19,102 bases of DNA from DASPKW01 sp038244055 (GCA_038244055.1 JBBRTW010000089.1:1-19102); one strand, 5' to 3'. Positions 1-7,515 are shown, counted from the stretch's first letter. Made by a program: numbers and translations. The notes: a model not told the origin generated them from the letters alone.

Positions 1-636
1 AACGCGATGGTGGTGGAGTACACCGGAACCAGCCCGCTTCTGGATGCGAGCCCCACCGGCATCCGCGCGGCCATCCTCTCGGCCTACAACGGCGGCGATT
101 GGCTCGGCAAGGGTATCGGATCGAATGAGATCGCGGCCAGCATCGGTTCGAGCAAGAGATTGGCCGTCGGTTATGTCGAGGCGAGTGACCTGCTGGGAGT
201 GACCGGCGGAAACTGGAACCTTGGGCAGAGCGTGAGTTCGACGGTTGATGGCACGGCCATCCTGGTGCGGACGACGCTGGCGGGTGATGCGGATATGTCC
301 GGCGATGTCGGCTTGAACGACCTGCTGCGTTTGGCGAACCACTACGGCCTGCCGACCGCGCCCGCGACGAGCTGGTACGATGGCGATTTCGACTACTCGG
401 GCGACGTCGGGCTAAACGACCTGCTGCAGCTTGCCAACAACTACGGCCAGGCGATGCCGAGTTCGGCCATCCCCAGCTCCTCCCCACAATTCGCGGCCGA
501 TATGCAACTCGCGTTTGAGCTGGCGGGGCAGGGCGTGACGAGCGTGCCGGAGCCGACTGGGCTGGGTTTTGCGGCGATCGCGGCGGCCGCGGCGCTGCTG
601 CGGCGGAATCGCGGGAGGGGTCGGACGGCGGCGTAA
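1..636 (+). CDS. Dockerin-like, PEP-CTERM-anchored exported protein (C-terminal part)
   Basis: The frame is open to the left edge (codons for Asn-Ala precede the first Met at 7), so this is probably the C-terminal part of a longer secreted protein. Numbered from that Met, residues 93-114 and 126-147 form two near-identical dockerin/EF-hand-like units, GDADMSGDVGLNDLLRLANH and GDFDYSGDVGLNDLLQLANN, with Asp/Asn ligands spaced as in calcium-binding loops. Residues 180-183 are VPEP, followed by an Ala-rich hydrophobic stretch and an Arg cluster (RRNRGRGR). This is the tripartite PEP-CTERM sorting signal, normally processed by exosortase. The region before the dockerin (YTGTSPL, GYVEAS) resembles the module that precedes dockerin/PEP-CTERM tails in many Phycisphaerae proteins, as I recall them. 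The role is probably cell-surface or exopolysaccharide-associated. The passenger domain lies outside the window. Confidence 0.85.
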   Translation, partial: NAMVVEYTGTSPLLDASPTGIRAAILSAYNGGDWLGKGIGSNEIAASIGSSKRLAVGYVEASDLLGVTGGNWNLGQSVSSTVDGTAILVRTTLAGDADMSGDVGLNDLLRLANHYGLPTAPATSWYDGDFDYSGDVGLNDLLQLANNYGQAMPSSAIPSSSPQFAADMQLAFELAGQGVTSVPEPTGLGFAAIAAAAALLRRNRGRGRTAA

Positions 637-873
637 AAGAGCGTGCGCGATTTGGCGCTGTTGGCATGCGACGCCATCCGGGACGGCGCTCTGGTCGCTG
701 TCGCTCCGGGCGCTGTGTCCCGGCTTGTCCAGAGGTGCGGAATCGTGGGAGGGGTCGGGAAGTGGCGTGAAACCGGCACTCCGTTCAGGGAAGCCGAATC
801 CGCGGCGAGGTTGACTGATCGGCATCGCGGCGGAGAATGTTCTTCGGCAACCACCGGAGTTTCACTGCCTGAC
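637..873. other. Intergenic region between PEP-CTERM gene and response regulator
   Basis: No convincing gene is seen. An imperfect hairpin, CCGGGAC (678-684) with GTCCCGG (717-723), lies about 40 bp after the PEP-CTERM stop. It has no T-run, so it is a weak terminator candidate at best. The frame of the next gene is open through this stretch from a GTG at 643, but the encoded residues are low-complexity and precede the receiver-domain start, so I treat it as non-coding. Confidence 0.5.
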
Positions 874-2217
874 ATGCCTACAACACCCGCGTTGAATGTC
901 CTCATCGTCGATGACGAGGCCAATATCCGGCGGACGCTTGCGATCGCGCTGGAAATCGATGGACATCGGACGGTCGCGGTGGGCAATCCCGACGATGCGC
1001 TGGCCGAGGCGGCGCGGGCTTCATTCGATCTGGCGTTCGTGGATTTGCGCATCGGCGCGGCTTCTGGGCTGGATTTGATCCTGCGGTTGCGGGCGCAAAG
1101 TCCGTGGACGATGCTCATCGTCATCACCGCGCACGGCACGATCGAGTCGGCCGTGGAGGCGATGAAGCGCGGGGCGGCCGATTACCTGACCAAACCCTTC
1201 ACGCCCGCGCAGGTGACGGCCATCACCCGGCGGCTGGTGGAGCGGCGGGCGCTGGATCGCAAGTCGGCCATCGGGCAGGGGGGCGCGGGCGGACAGGCTG
1301 AATCCGAGATGGTTCTGGAGAGCGCGAGCCCCGCGATGCAGAGCGCGATCAGCGTTGCGCGGCAGGTGGCCGGGAGCGATGCATCCGTGCTCATTGGCGG
1401 CGAGAGCGGCACGGGCAAGGGCGTGCTGGCGCGGGCGATTCACCAGTGGAGCGCCCGCGCTGGCGGGCCGTTTACGGTCGTCTCCTGCCCATCATTGTCG
1501 GCCCAGTTATTGGAGGGCGAACTATTTGGCCACGCGCGCGGGGCGTTCACGGGCGCGGTGCGCGATAACCCCGGCCGGATTGCCGCGACGCAGGGGGGCA
1601 CGCTCTTTCTCGATGAGATCGGCGACCTGCCGTTGGAACTGCAGCCCAAGCTGCTGCGTTTTCTTCAGGAAAAGGAGTACGAGCGGCTTGGGGAGACGAC
1701 CGTGCGCCGCGCTGATGTGCGGGTGATCGCGGCGACGAATGTCGATCTGGACGCGGCCGTGAAGGCGGGGCGATTTCGCGAGGATCTGCTTTATCGCGTG
1801 AATGTGGTGCGGATCGATGTGCCGGCGCTGCGCGATCGGCCGGGCGATCTGCTGCCGCTGGCGCGGCGGATGCTGGCGGATTTGGGCGCGGAGCGGGGGA
1901 TCGTTGAGTTTACTGATGATGCAATGGACGCGATGGCGGCGTATCATTGGCCGGGCAATGTGCGCGAGTTGCGGAACGCGATCGAGCGGGCGGTGATTCT
2001 CTGCCAATCGGATCGGATCGGCGCGGATTTGCTGCCCGAGGCCGCGCCGGCCGGGTCGGCCGAAGCGCGGCTGGGGGATCCGCTTTCGATCGACAGGATT
2101 AAGGAACTGCACGTCCGGCGGGTGCTTGCGACGGCGCGGACGCTCGAGGAGGCGGCGGGCATCCTGGGGATCGATGTCGCGACTCTGTGGCGGATGCGGA
2201 AGAAGCTGGGGATCTAG
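874..2217 (+). CDS. NtrC/AlgB-type sigma-54 response regulator
   Basis: A 447-residue cytoplasmic transcription activator with receiver, AAA+ and Fis-type DNA-binding domains. The receiver (1-125) has the acidic pair D13/D14, phosphoacceptor D57 in FVDLR, T85 and K107. The AAA+ domain (about 147-375) has Walker A GGESGTGKG (175-183), the sigma-54 contact loop GAFTGA (223-228), Walker B GGTLFLDE (241-248) and the arginine-containing FREDLLYRVN segment. The C-terminus (about 420-447) is a Fis-like helix-turn-helix ending TLWRMRKKLGI, a style I associate with AlgB. The ATG at 874 was chosen because the receiver begins there (NVLIVDDE). No strong ribosome site is visible, and the frame also allows a GTG at 643. 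Its neighbour 425 bp downstream is a KinB-like kinase, matching the known KinB/AlgB pairing. An intact GAFTGA implies it activates sigma-54 promoters. Targets are not proven, but kdp is a good candidate. Confidence 0.93.
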   Translation: MPTTPALNVLIVDDEANIRRTLAIALEIDGHRTVAVGNPDDALAEAARASFDLAFVDLRIGAASGLDLILRLRAQSPWTMLIVITAHGTIESAVEAMKRGAADYLTKPFTPAQVTAITRRLVERRALDRKSAIGQGGAGGQAESEMVLESASPAMQSAISVARQVAGSDASVLIGGESGTGKGVLARAIHQWSARAGGPFTVVSCPSLSAQLLEGELFGHARGAFTGAVRDNPGRIAATQGGTLFLDEIGDLPLELQPKLLRFLQEKEYERLGETTVRRADVRVIAATNVDLDAAVKAGRFREDLLYRVNVVRIDVPALRDRPGDLLPLARRMLADLGAERGIVEFTDDAMDAMAAYHWPGNVRELRNAIERAVILCQSDRIGADLLPEAAPAGSAEARLGDPLSIDRIKELHVRRVLATARTLEEAAGILGIDVATLWRMRKKLGI

Positions 2218-2642
2218 CCCATCCAGCACAGTTGAACCACGAAAGGCGCGAAGAGCACGAAGGGGCAACAAGAGGAATGAAAATGCGCATGTGGCCTTAG
2301 AGCGCCCGGACTCATCAGCGGAAGTCCATTGATCGATTTCACTGAGGGATTCTCATGATTTTCGCGGTGCATGAGTCGGGCTGGGTATGTTGCCGATTGC
2401 AAGATGGGCGGGATGTGGTTGGTGAAAATCGCGGTGATGGCAGCGCCGCGCCTGGCGCAAGTGCATTACGCGACGATGGATAGATGCGACATTGCGAAGT
2501 GCAATGGGGTCATGGCGGGATGGGTTGCAATTCGCAATGCAATTTGGAGGCGGCATCGCGCATGCGCGCTGAAAACGGGTTTTTCGCGCGGGGATACAAT
2601 GCTGCAGGGATCGGCATCCTCTTTGCAATGGAGAACCCCATC
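2218..2642. other. 425-bp regulatory-looking intergenic region before the histidine kinase
   Basis: No gene is supported here. Possible signals are a CATTGC/GCAATG hairpin (2490-2506), further GCAATG copies at 2534-2539 and 2625-2630, a TTGCA/TGCAA inverted pair (2525-2529 and 2538-2542) and a perfect 12-bp palindrome CGCGCATGCGCG (2557-2568). A -10-like TACAAT lies near 2595-2600 without a convincing -35. A sigma-54-like match sits at 2612-2627. The first 60 bases carry an ACGAAAGGCGCGAAGAGCAC motif that looks like a common dispersed sequence. The kinase frame is open back to 2484, but the good ribosome site places its start at 2643. Confidence 0.5.
2612..2627 (+). promoter_or_regulatory. 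Sigma-54-like -24/-12 match just before the kinase start
   Basis: The bases cGGCAt-N5-TTGCA match TGGCAC-N5-TTGCW at 9 of 11 fixed positions, with the GG (2613-2614) and GC (2625-2626) ten bases apart as required. The expected transcription start (about 2638) falls after the ribosome site GGAG (2630-2633) and only about 5 nt before the ATG at 2643. A real promoter here would therefore give a nearly leaderless mRNA. This geometry argues against it, so the match may be chance. Confidence 0.2.
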
Positions 2643-4499
2643 ATGTTCAGCCTGAGGAAAAAACTCCTGCTTGGATTCGGCGGGCTGCTGGTGCTGCTCA
2701 TCGTTTGCGGCGCGCTGAGTCTGCTGGTGCTCCACCAATACAGCAACGCGCTGGCGAAGTTTCTCAATGAGAACTACCGCAGTGTCGAGTATGGGCAGGA
2801 CATGAAGGCGCAGCTCGAGCGCATCGAAGAGGCGATGGATCGCGCGATTGGAGGGGATGCGCCCGCGGCTGCGAAGAGCGCGGCCGGGGCGCGCGATGCA
2901 TTCATCAAGAGCCTTGGCGATGAGAAGGACAATGTTACGCTCCACCCGCGCGAGGACAAGCTGGTTGCCGATCTCGATACGGCATGGAATCAGTACGATG
3001 CCGCCCGCGCGATCGTGCTGGATGCAAGCCGGCCCGAGGCCGAGCGGCGAAAGTCGCGTGCGGAGATGTCAGCGCTTTCAAAGGCGATTCGCCTGCATGC
3101 GCAGGAGATCATCGACATCAACCTCGCCAACATGGTGGTTGAGGATGGCCAGGTGAAGCAGACGGCGGCCGGGGCGCGGCGGGCGATGTATCTGCTGATT
3201 CTGGCCGGGGCGGCGCTGGCGGTGGTGTACATCATCTTTTTGAGCCGCTCGATTCTCCACCCGATCCGGGCCCTGACGCAATCGGCGCGGGAGATCGAGC
3301 GCGGGAACCTGGACCTGGTCGTTCAGGTGAGGTCGCGGGATGAAATCCGGCAACTGGCGGAGGCGTTTAATTCGATGGCCAGCAAGCTGCGCGAATTCCG
3401 CCGGACGGACCGCGCCAAGCTGCTGCGGACGCAGCGGACGACGCAACTGGCGGTCAACAGCCTGCCGGATGCGATCGCCATCATCAACCCCGATGGGCGC
3501 GTCGAGCTGGCCAATGAAGCGGCCCAGCGGCTGTTCGGGCTGCGCCCGCAGATGACCCTGTCATCAGCCACCGCCAGCGGATTAGAAGCTCTCTTCCAAC
3601 GCGCTCTGAAGGAACGACGTACCGTGCAATCCAAGGGTTACGATGCGGCCATCCAGATTTTCAACGGCCAGGAGCGATTCTTCCTGCCGACGGCCGTGCC
3701 GATCATCGATGAGGACCGGCAATTCGCCGGTGTGACCCTCGTGCTGGCGGATGTGACCAACCTCCGCAAGCTCGATGAGATGAAGAGCGGAATGCTGGCG
3801 GTGGTCAGCCACGAACTCAAGACGCCGCTGACGAGCATCCGCATGGCGACTCATCTTCTTCTGGAAGAGCGGGTTGGCTCGCTCAACCCCAAGCAGCAGG
3901 AACTGCTGGTCGCGGCGAGGGAAGATGCCGACCGTTTGTACGAAATTATCGAGAGCCTTCTCGATATGGGCCGGATCGAATCGGGGCGGGCTCTGGTCGA
4001 GCTTCACCCGGCCGGCGCGGAGCAACTGGTGCGGCAGGCCGTGGAAGAAGTCGAATCGGCTTACCGGGACAAGGGCGTGACCCTGGAGTGGGATGTGCCG
4101 GCCGACACACCCATGGTGCAGGCGGATGTCAACCGGATCGGCCATGTGTTCTCGAACCTCCTCAGTAATGCGCTGAAGTACACGCCCAGCGGGGGCAAGG
4201 TGCGGGTTTACGCGCTACCGGGCGATGAGGTGGTGCGGTTCATCGTCGAGGACACCGGCGCGGGTATCGATGCCGATCACCTGCCGAGGATATTCGAACG
4301 CTTCTACCGTGCTCCCGGCCAGGAAGGCCGCACCGGGATCGGGCTGGGCCTGGCGATCGCCAAGGAGATCGTCGAAGTACATGGCGGCAGCATCAGCGCC
4401 CAGAGCAAGCCGGGCGAGGGAAGCCGATTCGCCTTTTCGCTCGCCCGCGCCGATCGAAACGCAACGGCGGCCAGGCCCGCGGAGGTGAGTCAATCATGA
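2643..4499 (+). CDS. Membrane sensor histidine kinase, KinB-like (HAMP-PAS-HisKA-HATPase)
   Basis: A 618-residue inner-membrane kinase. Membrane helix 1 is about residues 8-30 and helix 2 about 181-200. The roughly 150-residue segment between them is predominantly helical and charged, like a four-helix-bundle sensor. HAMP spans about 200-253 and PAS about 265-370. HisKA contains SHELKTP with phosphorylated H390. The ATPase part has the N box (NLLSNALKYTP, 505-515), G1 (VEDTGAGI, 535-542) and G2 (GIGLGLAIAKEI). The start at 2643 is set by GGAG at 2630-2633 with 9-nt spacing; a 5-residue longer form would begin at 2628. The order of domains is that of KinB, partner of AlgB. The stop overlaps the next regulator by 4 bp (ATGA), so the two are co-translated. 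It lacks KdpD's domains, so it does not look like a displaced KdpD kinase half. The signal it senses is unknown. Confidence 0.93.
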   Translation: MFSLRKKLLLGFGGLLVLLIVCGALSLLVLHQYSNALAKFLNENYRSVEYGQDMKAQLERIEEAMDRAIGGDAPAAAKSAAGARDAFIKSLGDEKDNVTLHPREDKLVADLDTAWNQYDAARAIVLDASRPEAERRKSRAEMSALSKAIRLHAQEIIDINLANMVVEDGQVKQTAAGARRAMYLLILAGAALAVVYIIFLSRSILHPIRALTQSAREIERGNLDLVVQVRSRDEIRQLAEAFNSMASKLREFRRTDRAKLLRTQRTTQLAVNSLPDAIAIINPDGRVELANEAAQRLFGLRPQMTLSSATASGLEALFQRALKERRTVQSKGYDAAIQIFNGQERFFLPTAVPIIDEDRQFAGVTLVLADVTNLRKLDEMKSGMLAVVSHELKTPLTSIRMATHLLLEERVGSLNPKQQELLVAAREDADRLYEIIESLLDMGRIESGRALVELHPAGAEQLVRQAVEEVESAYRDKGVTLEWDVPADTPMVQADVNRIGHVFSNLLSNALKYTPSGGKVRVYALPGDEVVRFIVEDTGAGIDADHLPRIFERFYRAPGQEGRTGIGLGLAIAKEIVEVHGGSISAQSKPGEGSRFAFSLARADRNATAARPAEVSQS

Positions 4500-5242
4500 G
4501 CGCGAGAATTCTGATTACCGATGATGAGATCAACATCCGCCTGATGCTGCGAACGCTGCTGGAAGGAGATGGATACACCGTTGTCGAGGCATCCAATGGC
4601 CGGGAGGCGCTGGAGATCATCCATCGCGAGCAACTGGATCTGGTCATTCTCGATCTGAACATGCCGGTGATGGATGGCATGGGGGTGCTGGAGGCATTGA
4701 AGGAGTCAAAGGATCACCCCAAGCCGCGCGTGATCGTGCTGACGGCATATGGCTCGATCTCGGCCGCCGTGAAGGCCACCCGCCTGGGGGCGCTGGATTT
4801 CCTGGAAAAGCCGGCCACGCCGGATGAGATTCGCGAGACGGTGGCGGCGGTGTTGAAAGCGCCCGAGCCGGCTCGGGCGGAAGTGGATTCGGATGGTGTC
4901 GGAGGAGGTTACGCGGGCGTACTCTGCCGGGTGCGGAAGGCGCTGCGGGCTTCCGACCTGGCGACGGCGGAAAGCCTGCTCCTCAAGGCCGCCGATTTGG
5001 CGCAGAAAGATGCGCCGTATTTCAACCTGTTAGGAATCATCTACGAAGCCCGGCACCAGTATCGGCTGGCGAAAAAGTTCTATGGCAAGGCAATGCGCGC
5101 CGATCGAAGCTACGCGCCGGCCGAGCAGAATATGCGACGGATTTACGAGCTGAATGCGTTTGGCCGAACCAAGTACGAGGTGTCGTTGGGGGAAGAGACC
5201 GATGGCACCTGGTTCGCGCGGCTGGCGCGCGGGTTCGATTGA
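4496..5242 (+). CDS. Response regulator with TPR-like C-terminal half
   Basis: A 248-residue cytoplasmic protein. Residues 1-120 are a canonical receiver: acidic pair D9/D10, phosphoacceptor D53 in ILDLNMP, T83 and K105 in FLEKPATP. After a Gly-rich linker (about 125-139), residues 140-220 form helix pairs resembling two TPR repeats (AESLLLKAADLAQKDAPYFN, then LGIIYEARHQYRLAKKFYGK). There is no recognisable DNA-binding, GGDEF or phosphatase domain. It therefore probably acts by protein-protein contact or as a phosphate sink or relay for the upstream kinase. The ATG overlaps the kinase stop by 4 bp. Its last codons contain the candidate kdp promoter at 5203-5218, and the next gene starts 29 bp later, so it may also be co-transcribed with kdp. 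The TPR call is by eye. Confidence 0.87.
   Translation: MSARILITDDEINIRLMLRTLLEGDGYTVVEASNGREALEIIHREQLDLVILDLNMPVMDGMGVLEALKESKDHPKPRVIVLTAYGSISAAVKATRLGALDFLEKPATPDEIRETVAAVLKAPEPARAEVDSDGVGGGYAGVLCRVRKALRASDLATAESLLLKAADLAQKDAPYFNLLGIIYEARHQYRLAKKFYGKAMRADRSYAPAEQNMRRIYELNAFGRTKYEVSLGEETDGTWFARLARGFD
5203..5218 (+). promoter_or_regulatory. Candidate sigma-54 (-24/-12) promoter for the kdp genes
   Basis: TGGCAC-CTGGT-TCGCG matches TGGCAC-N5-TTGCW with a perfect -24 hexamer, and GG (5204-5205) and GC (5216-5217) separated by ten bases. The expected start is near 5229. That leaves about 43 nt of leader before the first small kdp ORF (ATG 5272) and includes its AAAGGA ribosome site (5259-5264). 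It lies inside the last codons of the preceding regulator. An AlgB-type activator with an intact GAFTGA loop is encoded nearby. The match was found by eye after the fact, so chance remains possible. Confidence 0.4.
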
Positions 5243-5271
5243 CCGCGAGACAGAATCGAAAGGAACACTCA

Positions 5272-5355
5272 ATGACAGACCTCATGTTCATCGGCGTGAC
5301 CATCGCCTTCTTCGCAATCGCAATCGCATACACGCATGCGTGTGGAAAGCTGTAA
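5272..5355 (+). CDS. 27-residue single-span membrane peptide upstream of kdpF
   Basis: A tiny ORF of 27 residues whose middle is one membrane helix (LMFIGVTIAFFAIAIAY), followed by THACGKL. It has a strong ribosome site, AAAGGA at 5259-5264, 7 nt before the ATG. The stop is 4 bp before the kdpF start, which is operon-like spacing. I recall similar unnamed peptides of the form IAFFAxAxAYxxxC upstream of kdpF/kdpA in other bacteria, but I cannot run the comparison. By size and position it may be a second KdpF-like stabilising subunit or a regulator of the Kdp complex. The Cys near the C-terminus could be functional. Function not established. Confidence 0.75.
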   Translation: MTDLMFIGVTIAFFAIAIAYTHACGKL

Positions 5356-5359
5356 TCCC

Positions 5360-5452
5360 ATGGACAATCTCGAAAACATCACCGTCGGACTGGTTGCGGT
5401 GGGGCTGCTGATCTATCTCTTCTTGGCCATGCTGCGGCCGGAAAAATTCTAA
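5360..5452 (+). CDS. kdpF: K+-transporting ATPase subunit KdpF
   Basis: A 30-residue peptide with one membrane helix (VGLVAVGLLIYLFLAMLRP) ending in PEKF. The size (29 residues in E. coli) and the Leu/Val helix followed by a short basic/Pro-Glu tail are typical of KdpF, which packs against KdpA and stabilises the KdpFABC complex. It sits 4 bp after the 27-residue ORF. No separate strong ribosome site is visible, so it may depend on translational coupling. It is separated from kdpA by 254 bp of hairpin-rich sequence, wider than the usual kdpF-kdpA overlap. Confidence 0.9.
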   Translation: MDNLENITVGLVAVGLLIYLFLAMLRPEKF

Positions 5453-5706
5453 TACCGGTCCCCTCTCCTGTATTTGGGAGAGGGATAGGGTGAGGGTCTT
5501 CGGCGCACTCGTGCAAAGCGCAATCGCAGACCCTCACCCCCGCCCTCTCCCGAGTACAGGAGAGGGAGTTAAGCCCACTCGCGAGTAGCGGCGAGGGAGT
5601 TAAGGCTTCGGAATAACCACGCACACTGTTGCAGCGAGTACCGGCCGCGCGCCGGCTCGCGGGGTCTTGTGCGCCCCAAAGTCATCGAATTTCAAGGAAT
5701 TGAGCA
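5453..5706. other. Hairpin-rich kdpF-kdpA spacer
   Basis: This spacer holds the large inverted repeat at 5461-5566, a 12-bp direct repeat GAGGGAGTTAAG (5562-5573 and 5593-5604), and a short CCGGC/GCCGG hairpin near 5640-5656. The kdpA ribosome site AAGGA (5694-5698) lies at its end. No gene is supported. A transcript from the upstream kdp promoter would have to read through the strong hairpin. Confidence 0.6.
5461..5566. repeat. Long imperfect inverted repeat (38-bp arms)
   Basis: The arms are 5461-5498 (starting CCCTCTCCTGTA) and 5529-5566 (ending TACAGGAGAGGG). They match at 33 of 38 positions and enclose a 30-nt loop. Each arm also contains its own small CCCTCTC/GAGAGGG hairpin. It resembles a dispersed intergenic palindrome rather than a simple terminator, since no T-run follows. 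It could slow transcription or stabilise mRNA ends between kdpF and kdpA. Confidence 0.85.
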
Positions 5707-7515
5707 ATGAACGCATCAGGTTGGATTCAATTCGTCCTCTATCTCGGCCTGCTTCTGCTGATCACCAAGCCGCTGGGCATCTATCTGTTCAAGGTGCTCG
5801 ATGCGGAGGGAAAGACCTTCCTCGATCGCATCTTCAAGCCGGTGGAGCGGCTCTGCTACAAGCTCTTTCGCATTGACCCTCGCCGGGAGCAGAACTGGAA
5901 GCAATACGCCATCGCGATGCTGGTCTTCAGCATGGTCACAATGCTCTTCACCTATGGCATTTTGCGCATGCAGGATTGGCTGCCGTTCCACCAGCACATC
6001 GACAATCTGGGGACGAGCAAGACCGAAATGACGTCGGCCCTTGCCTTCAACACCTCCGCCAGCTTCACCACCAACACCAACTGGCAGAACTACAGCGGCG
6101 AGAACACGATGTCGTATTTCTCGCAGATGGTGGCGCTGACCTCGCATAACTTCTGGTCGGCGGCGGTGGGGATCGCCATCGCCGCGGCGTTCGTCCGGGC
6201 CATCGCGCGGGACCGGGCCAAGACCATTGGCAATTTCTGGGTGGATATGGTGCGGCTGCATCTCTATCTGCTCATTCCGATCTGCATCGTGTACGCGCTC
6301 TTCCTGGTCTCGCAGGGGATGATCCAGAACTTCAGCGCCTATTCGCAGATCACCGCGATCGACCAGAGCGGCGCTTCCGCCGGCCAGCCGGTCACACAGG
6401 TGCTGGCGCAGGGGCCGGTGGCCTCGCAGGTGGCGATCAAGATGCTCGGCACCAACGGCGGCGGATTCATGAACGCCAACGCCGCCCATCCTTTCGAAAA
6501 TTCCACGCCTCTCTCCAATTTCATCCAAATGCTTTCGCTCTTCGCGATTCCCAGCGCGCTTACGTATTACCTGGGGCGCGTGGTGAAGAATCAAAAGCAT
6601 GGGTGGGCCGTCTGGGCGGCGATGGCGATCATCTTCACCGCCGGTGTGCTGATCTGCTGGAAGTCGGAAGTCTCCGGCAACCCGCGGCTGCATGAAACCG
6701 GCGTGGCGGCGGGGCCGGGGAGCATGGAAGGCAAGGAAGTGCGCTTCGGCATCTTCAATTCCGCGCTCTTCGCGACCATCACCACCGATGCCTCCTGCGG
6801 CGCGGTCAACTCGATGCACGATTCCTTCACGCCCATCGGTGGGATGATCCCGCTGCTCAATATCCAGCTCGGCGAGATCATCTTCGGCGGCGTCGGCGCG
6901 GGGCTGTATGGAATGCTCGTGTTCATCATTGTCGCGATCTTCCTGGCGGGGCTGATGGTCGGGCGAACGCCCGAGTACCTGGGAAAAAAGATCGAAGCAT
7001 TCGATATGAAAGCCGCCTCGCTGGCGATTCTGATCCTGACGTTCAGCATTCTGTGCTTTACGGCCTGGTCATCGGCCAGCGCGGGCTCGGCGGGCTCGAA
7101 CCCGACCTGGGGCAGCGCCGCCCTGAACAACGGCGGCCCGCACGGCTTGTCCGAGATGCTCTACGCCTACAGCTCCACCACCGGCAACAACGGCAGCGCC
7201 TTCGCCGGCCTCACCGGCAATCCTACCTCCAGCTCGGCCACGCCTTTCGATCCGCACTGGAATGTCACGCTCGGCCTGGCGACGCTGCTCGGCCGGTTCA
7301 TCATGATCGTCCCCATTCTGGCGCTGGCCGGGAATTTGGCGCAGAAGAAGCTGATCCCCGTCAGCGCCGGCAGTTTCCCGGTTGCGAATGTAACGTTCGT
7401 GATGTTGCTCGTCGGGACAATCCTGATTGTTGCGGCGCTGACGTTCTTCCCGGCGTTGTCCCTCGGGCCGATTGTCGAGCATTACCTCATGAGAGGCACT
7501 GGGCCGATGTTCTAA
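5707..7515 (+). CDS. kdpA: K+-transporting ATPase subunit KdpA (channel-like K+ subunit)
   Basis: A 602-residue polytopic inner-membrane protein that binds and conducts K+ in the Kdp pump. All four selectivity-filter loops are present: TNTNW (122-126), LGTNGGGF (247-254), SCGAVNSMHDSF (363-374) and TTGNNGSAF (491-499). The conserved stretches NANAAHPFENSTP and GEIIFGGVGAGLYG are also intact. It is somewhat longer than the 557-residue E. coli protein. Part of the excess is in external loops near 212-235 and the Ser/Gly/Asn-rich 458-515 region. The start is supported by AAGGA 8 nt upstream of the ATG. It is followed by a 243-bp spacer before kdpB. Confidence 0.98.
   Translation: MNASGWIQFVLYLGLLLLITKPLGIYLFKVLDAEGKTFLDRIFKPVERLCYKLFRIDPRREQNWKQYAIAMLVFSMVTMLFTYGILRMQDWLPFHQHIDNLGTSKTEMTSALAFNTSASFTTNTNWQNYSGENTMSYFSQMVALTSHNFWSAAVGIAIAAAFVRAIARDRAKTIGNFWVDMVRLHLYLLIPICIVYALFLVSQGMIQNFSAYSQITAIDQSGASAGQPVTQVLAQGPVASQVAIKMLGTNGGGFMNANAAHPFENSTPLSNFIQMLSLFAIPSALTYYLGRVVKNQKHGWAVWAAMAIIFTAGVLICWKSEVSGNPRLHETGVAAGPGSMEGKEVRFGIFNSALFATITTDASCGAVNSMHDSFTPIGGMIPLLNIQLGEIIFGGVGAGLYGMLVFIIVAIFLAGLMVGRTPEYLGKKIEAFDMKAASLAILILTFSILCFTAWSSASAGSAGSNPTWGSAALNNGGPHGLSEMLYAYSSTTGNNGSAFAGLTGNPTSSSATPFDPHWNVTLGLATLLGRFIMIVPILALAGNLAQKKLIPVSAGSFPVANVTFVMLLVGTILIVAALTFFPALSLGPIVEHYLMRGTGPMF

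Noticed and set aside
643..873. 77-residue N-terminal extension of the sigma-54 regulator from a GTG
   Set aside because: The receiver domain starts right at the 874 ATG, and the extension is Arg/Gly/Ala-rich with no recognisable domain.
5630..5670. Sigma-54 site ahead of kdpA (GCAC...TTGCA)
   Set aside because: The spacing is one base short and the essential GG of the -24 element is missing.
5716..6819. 367-residue antisense open frame opposite kdpA
   Set aside because: The composition is His/Arg-rich shadow sequence with no domain; kdpA motifs are on the other strand.
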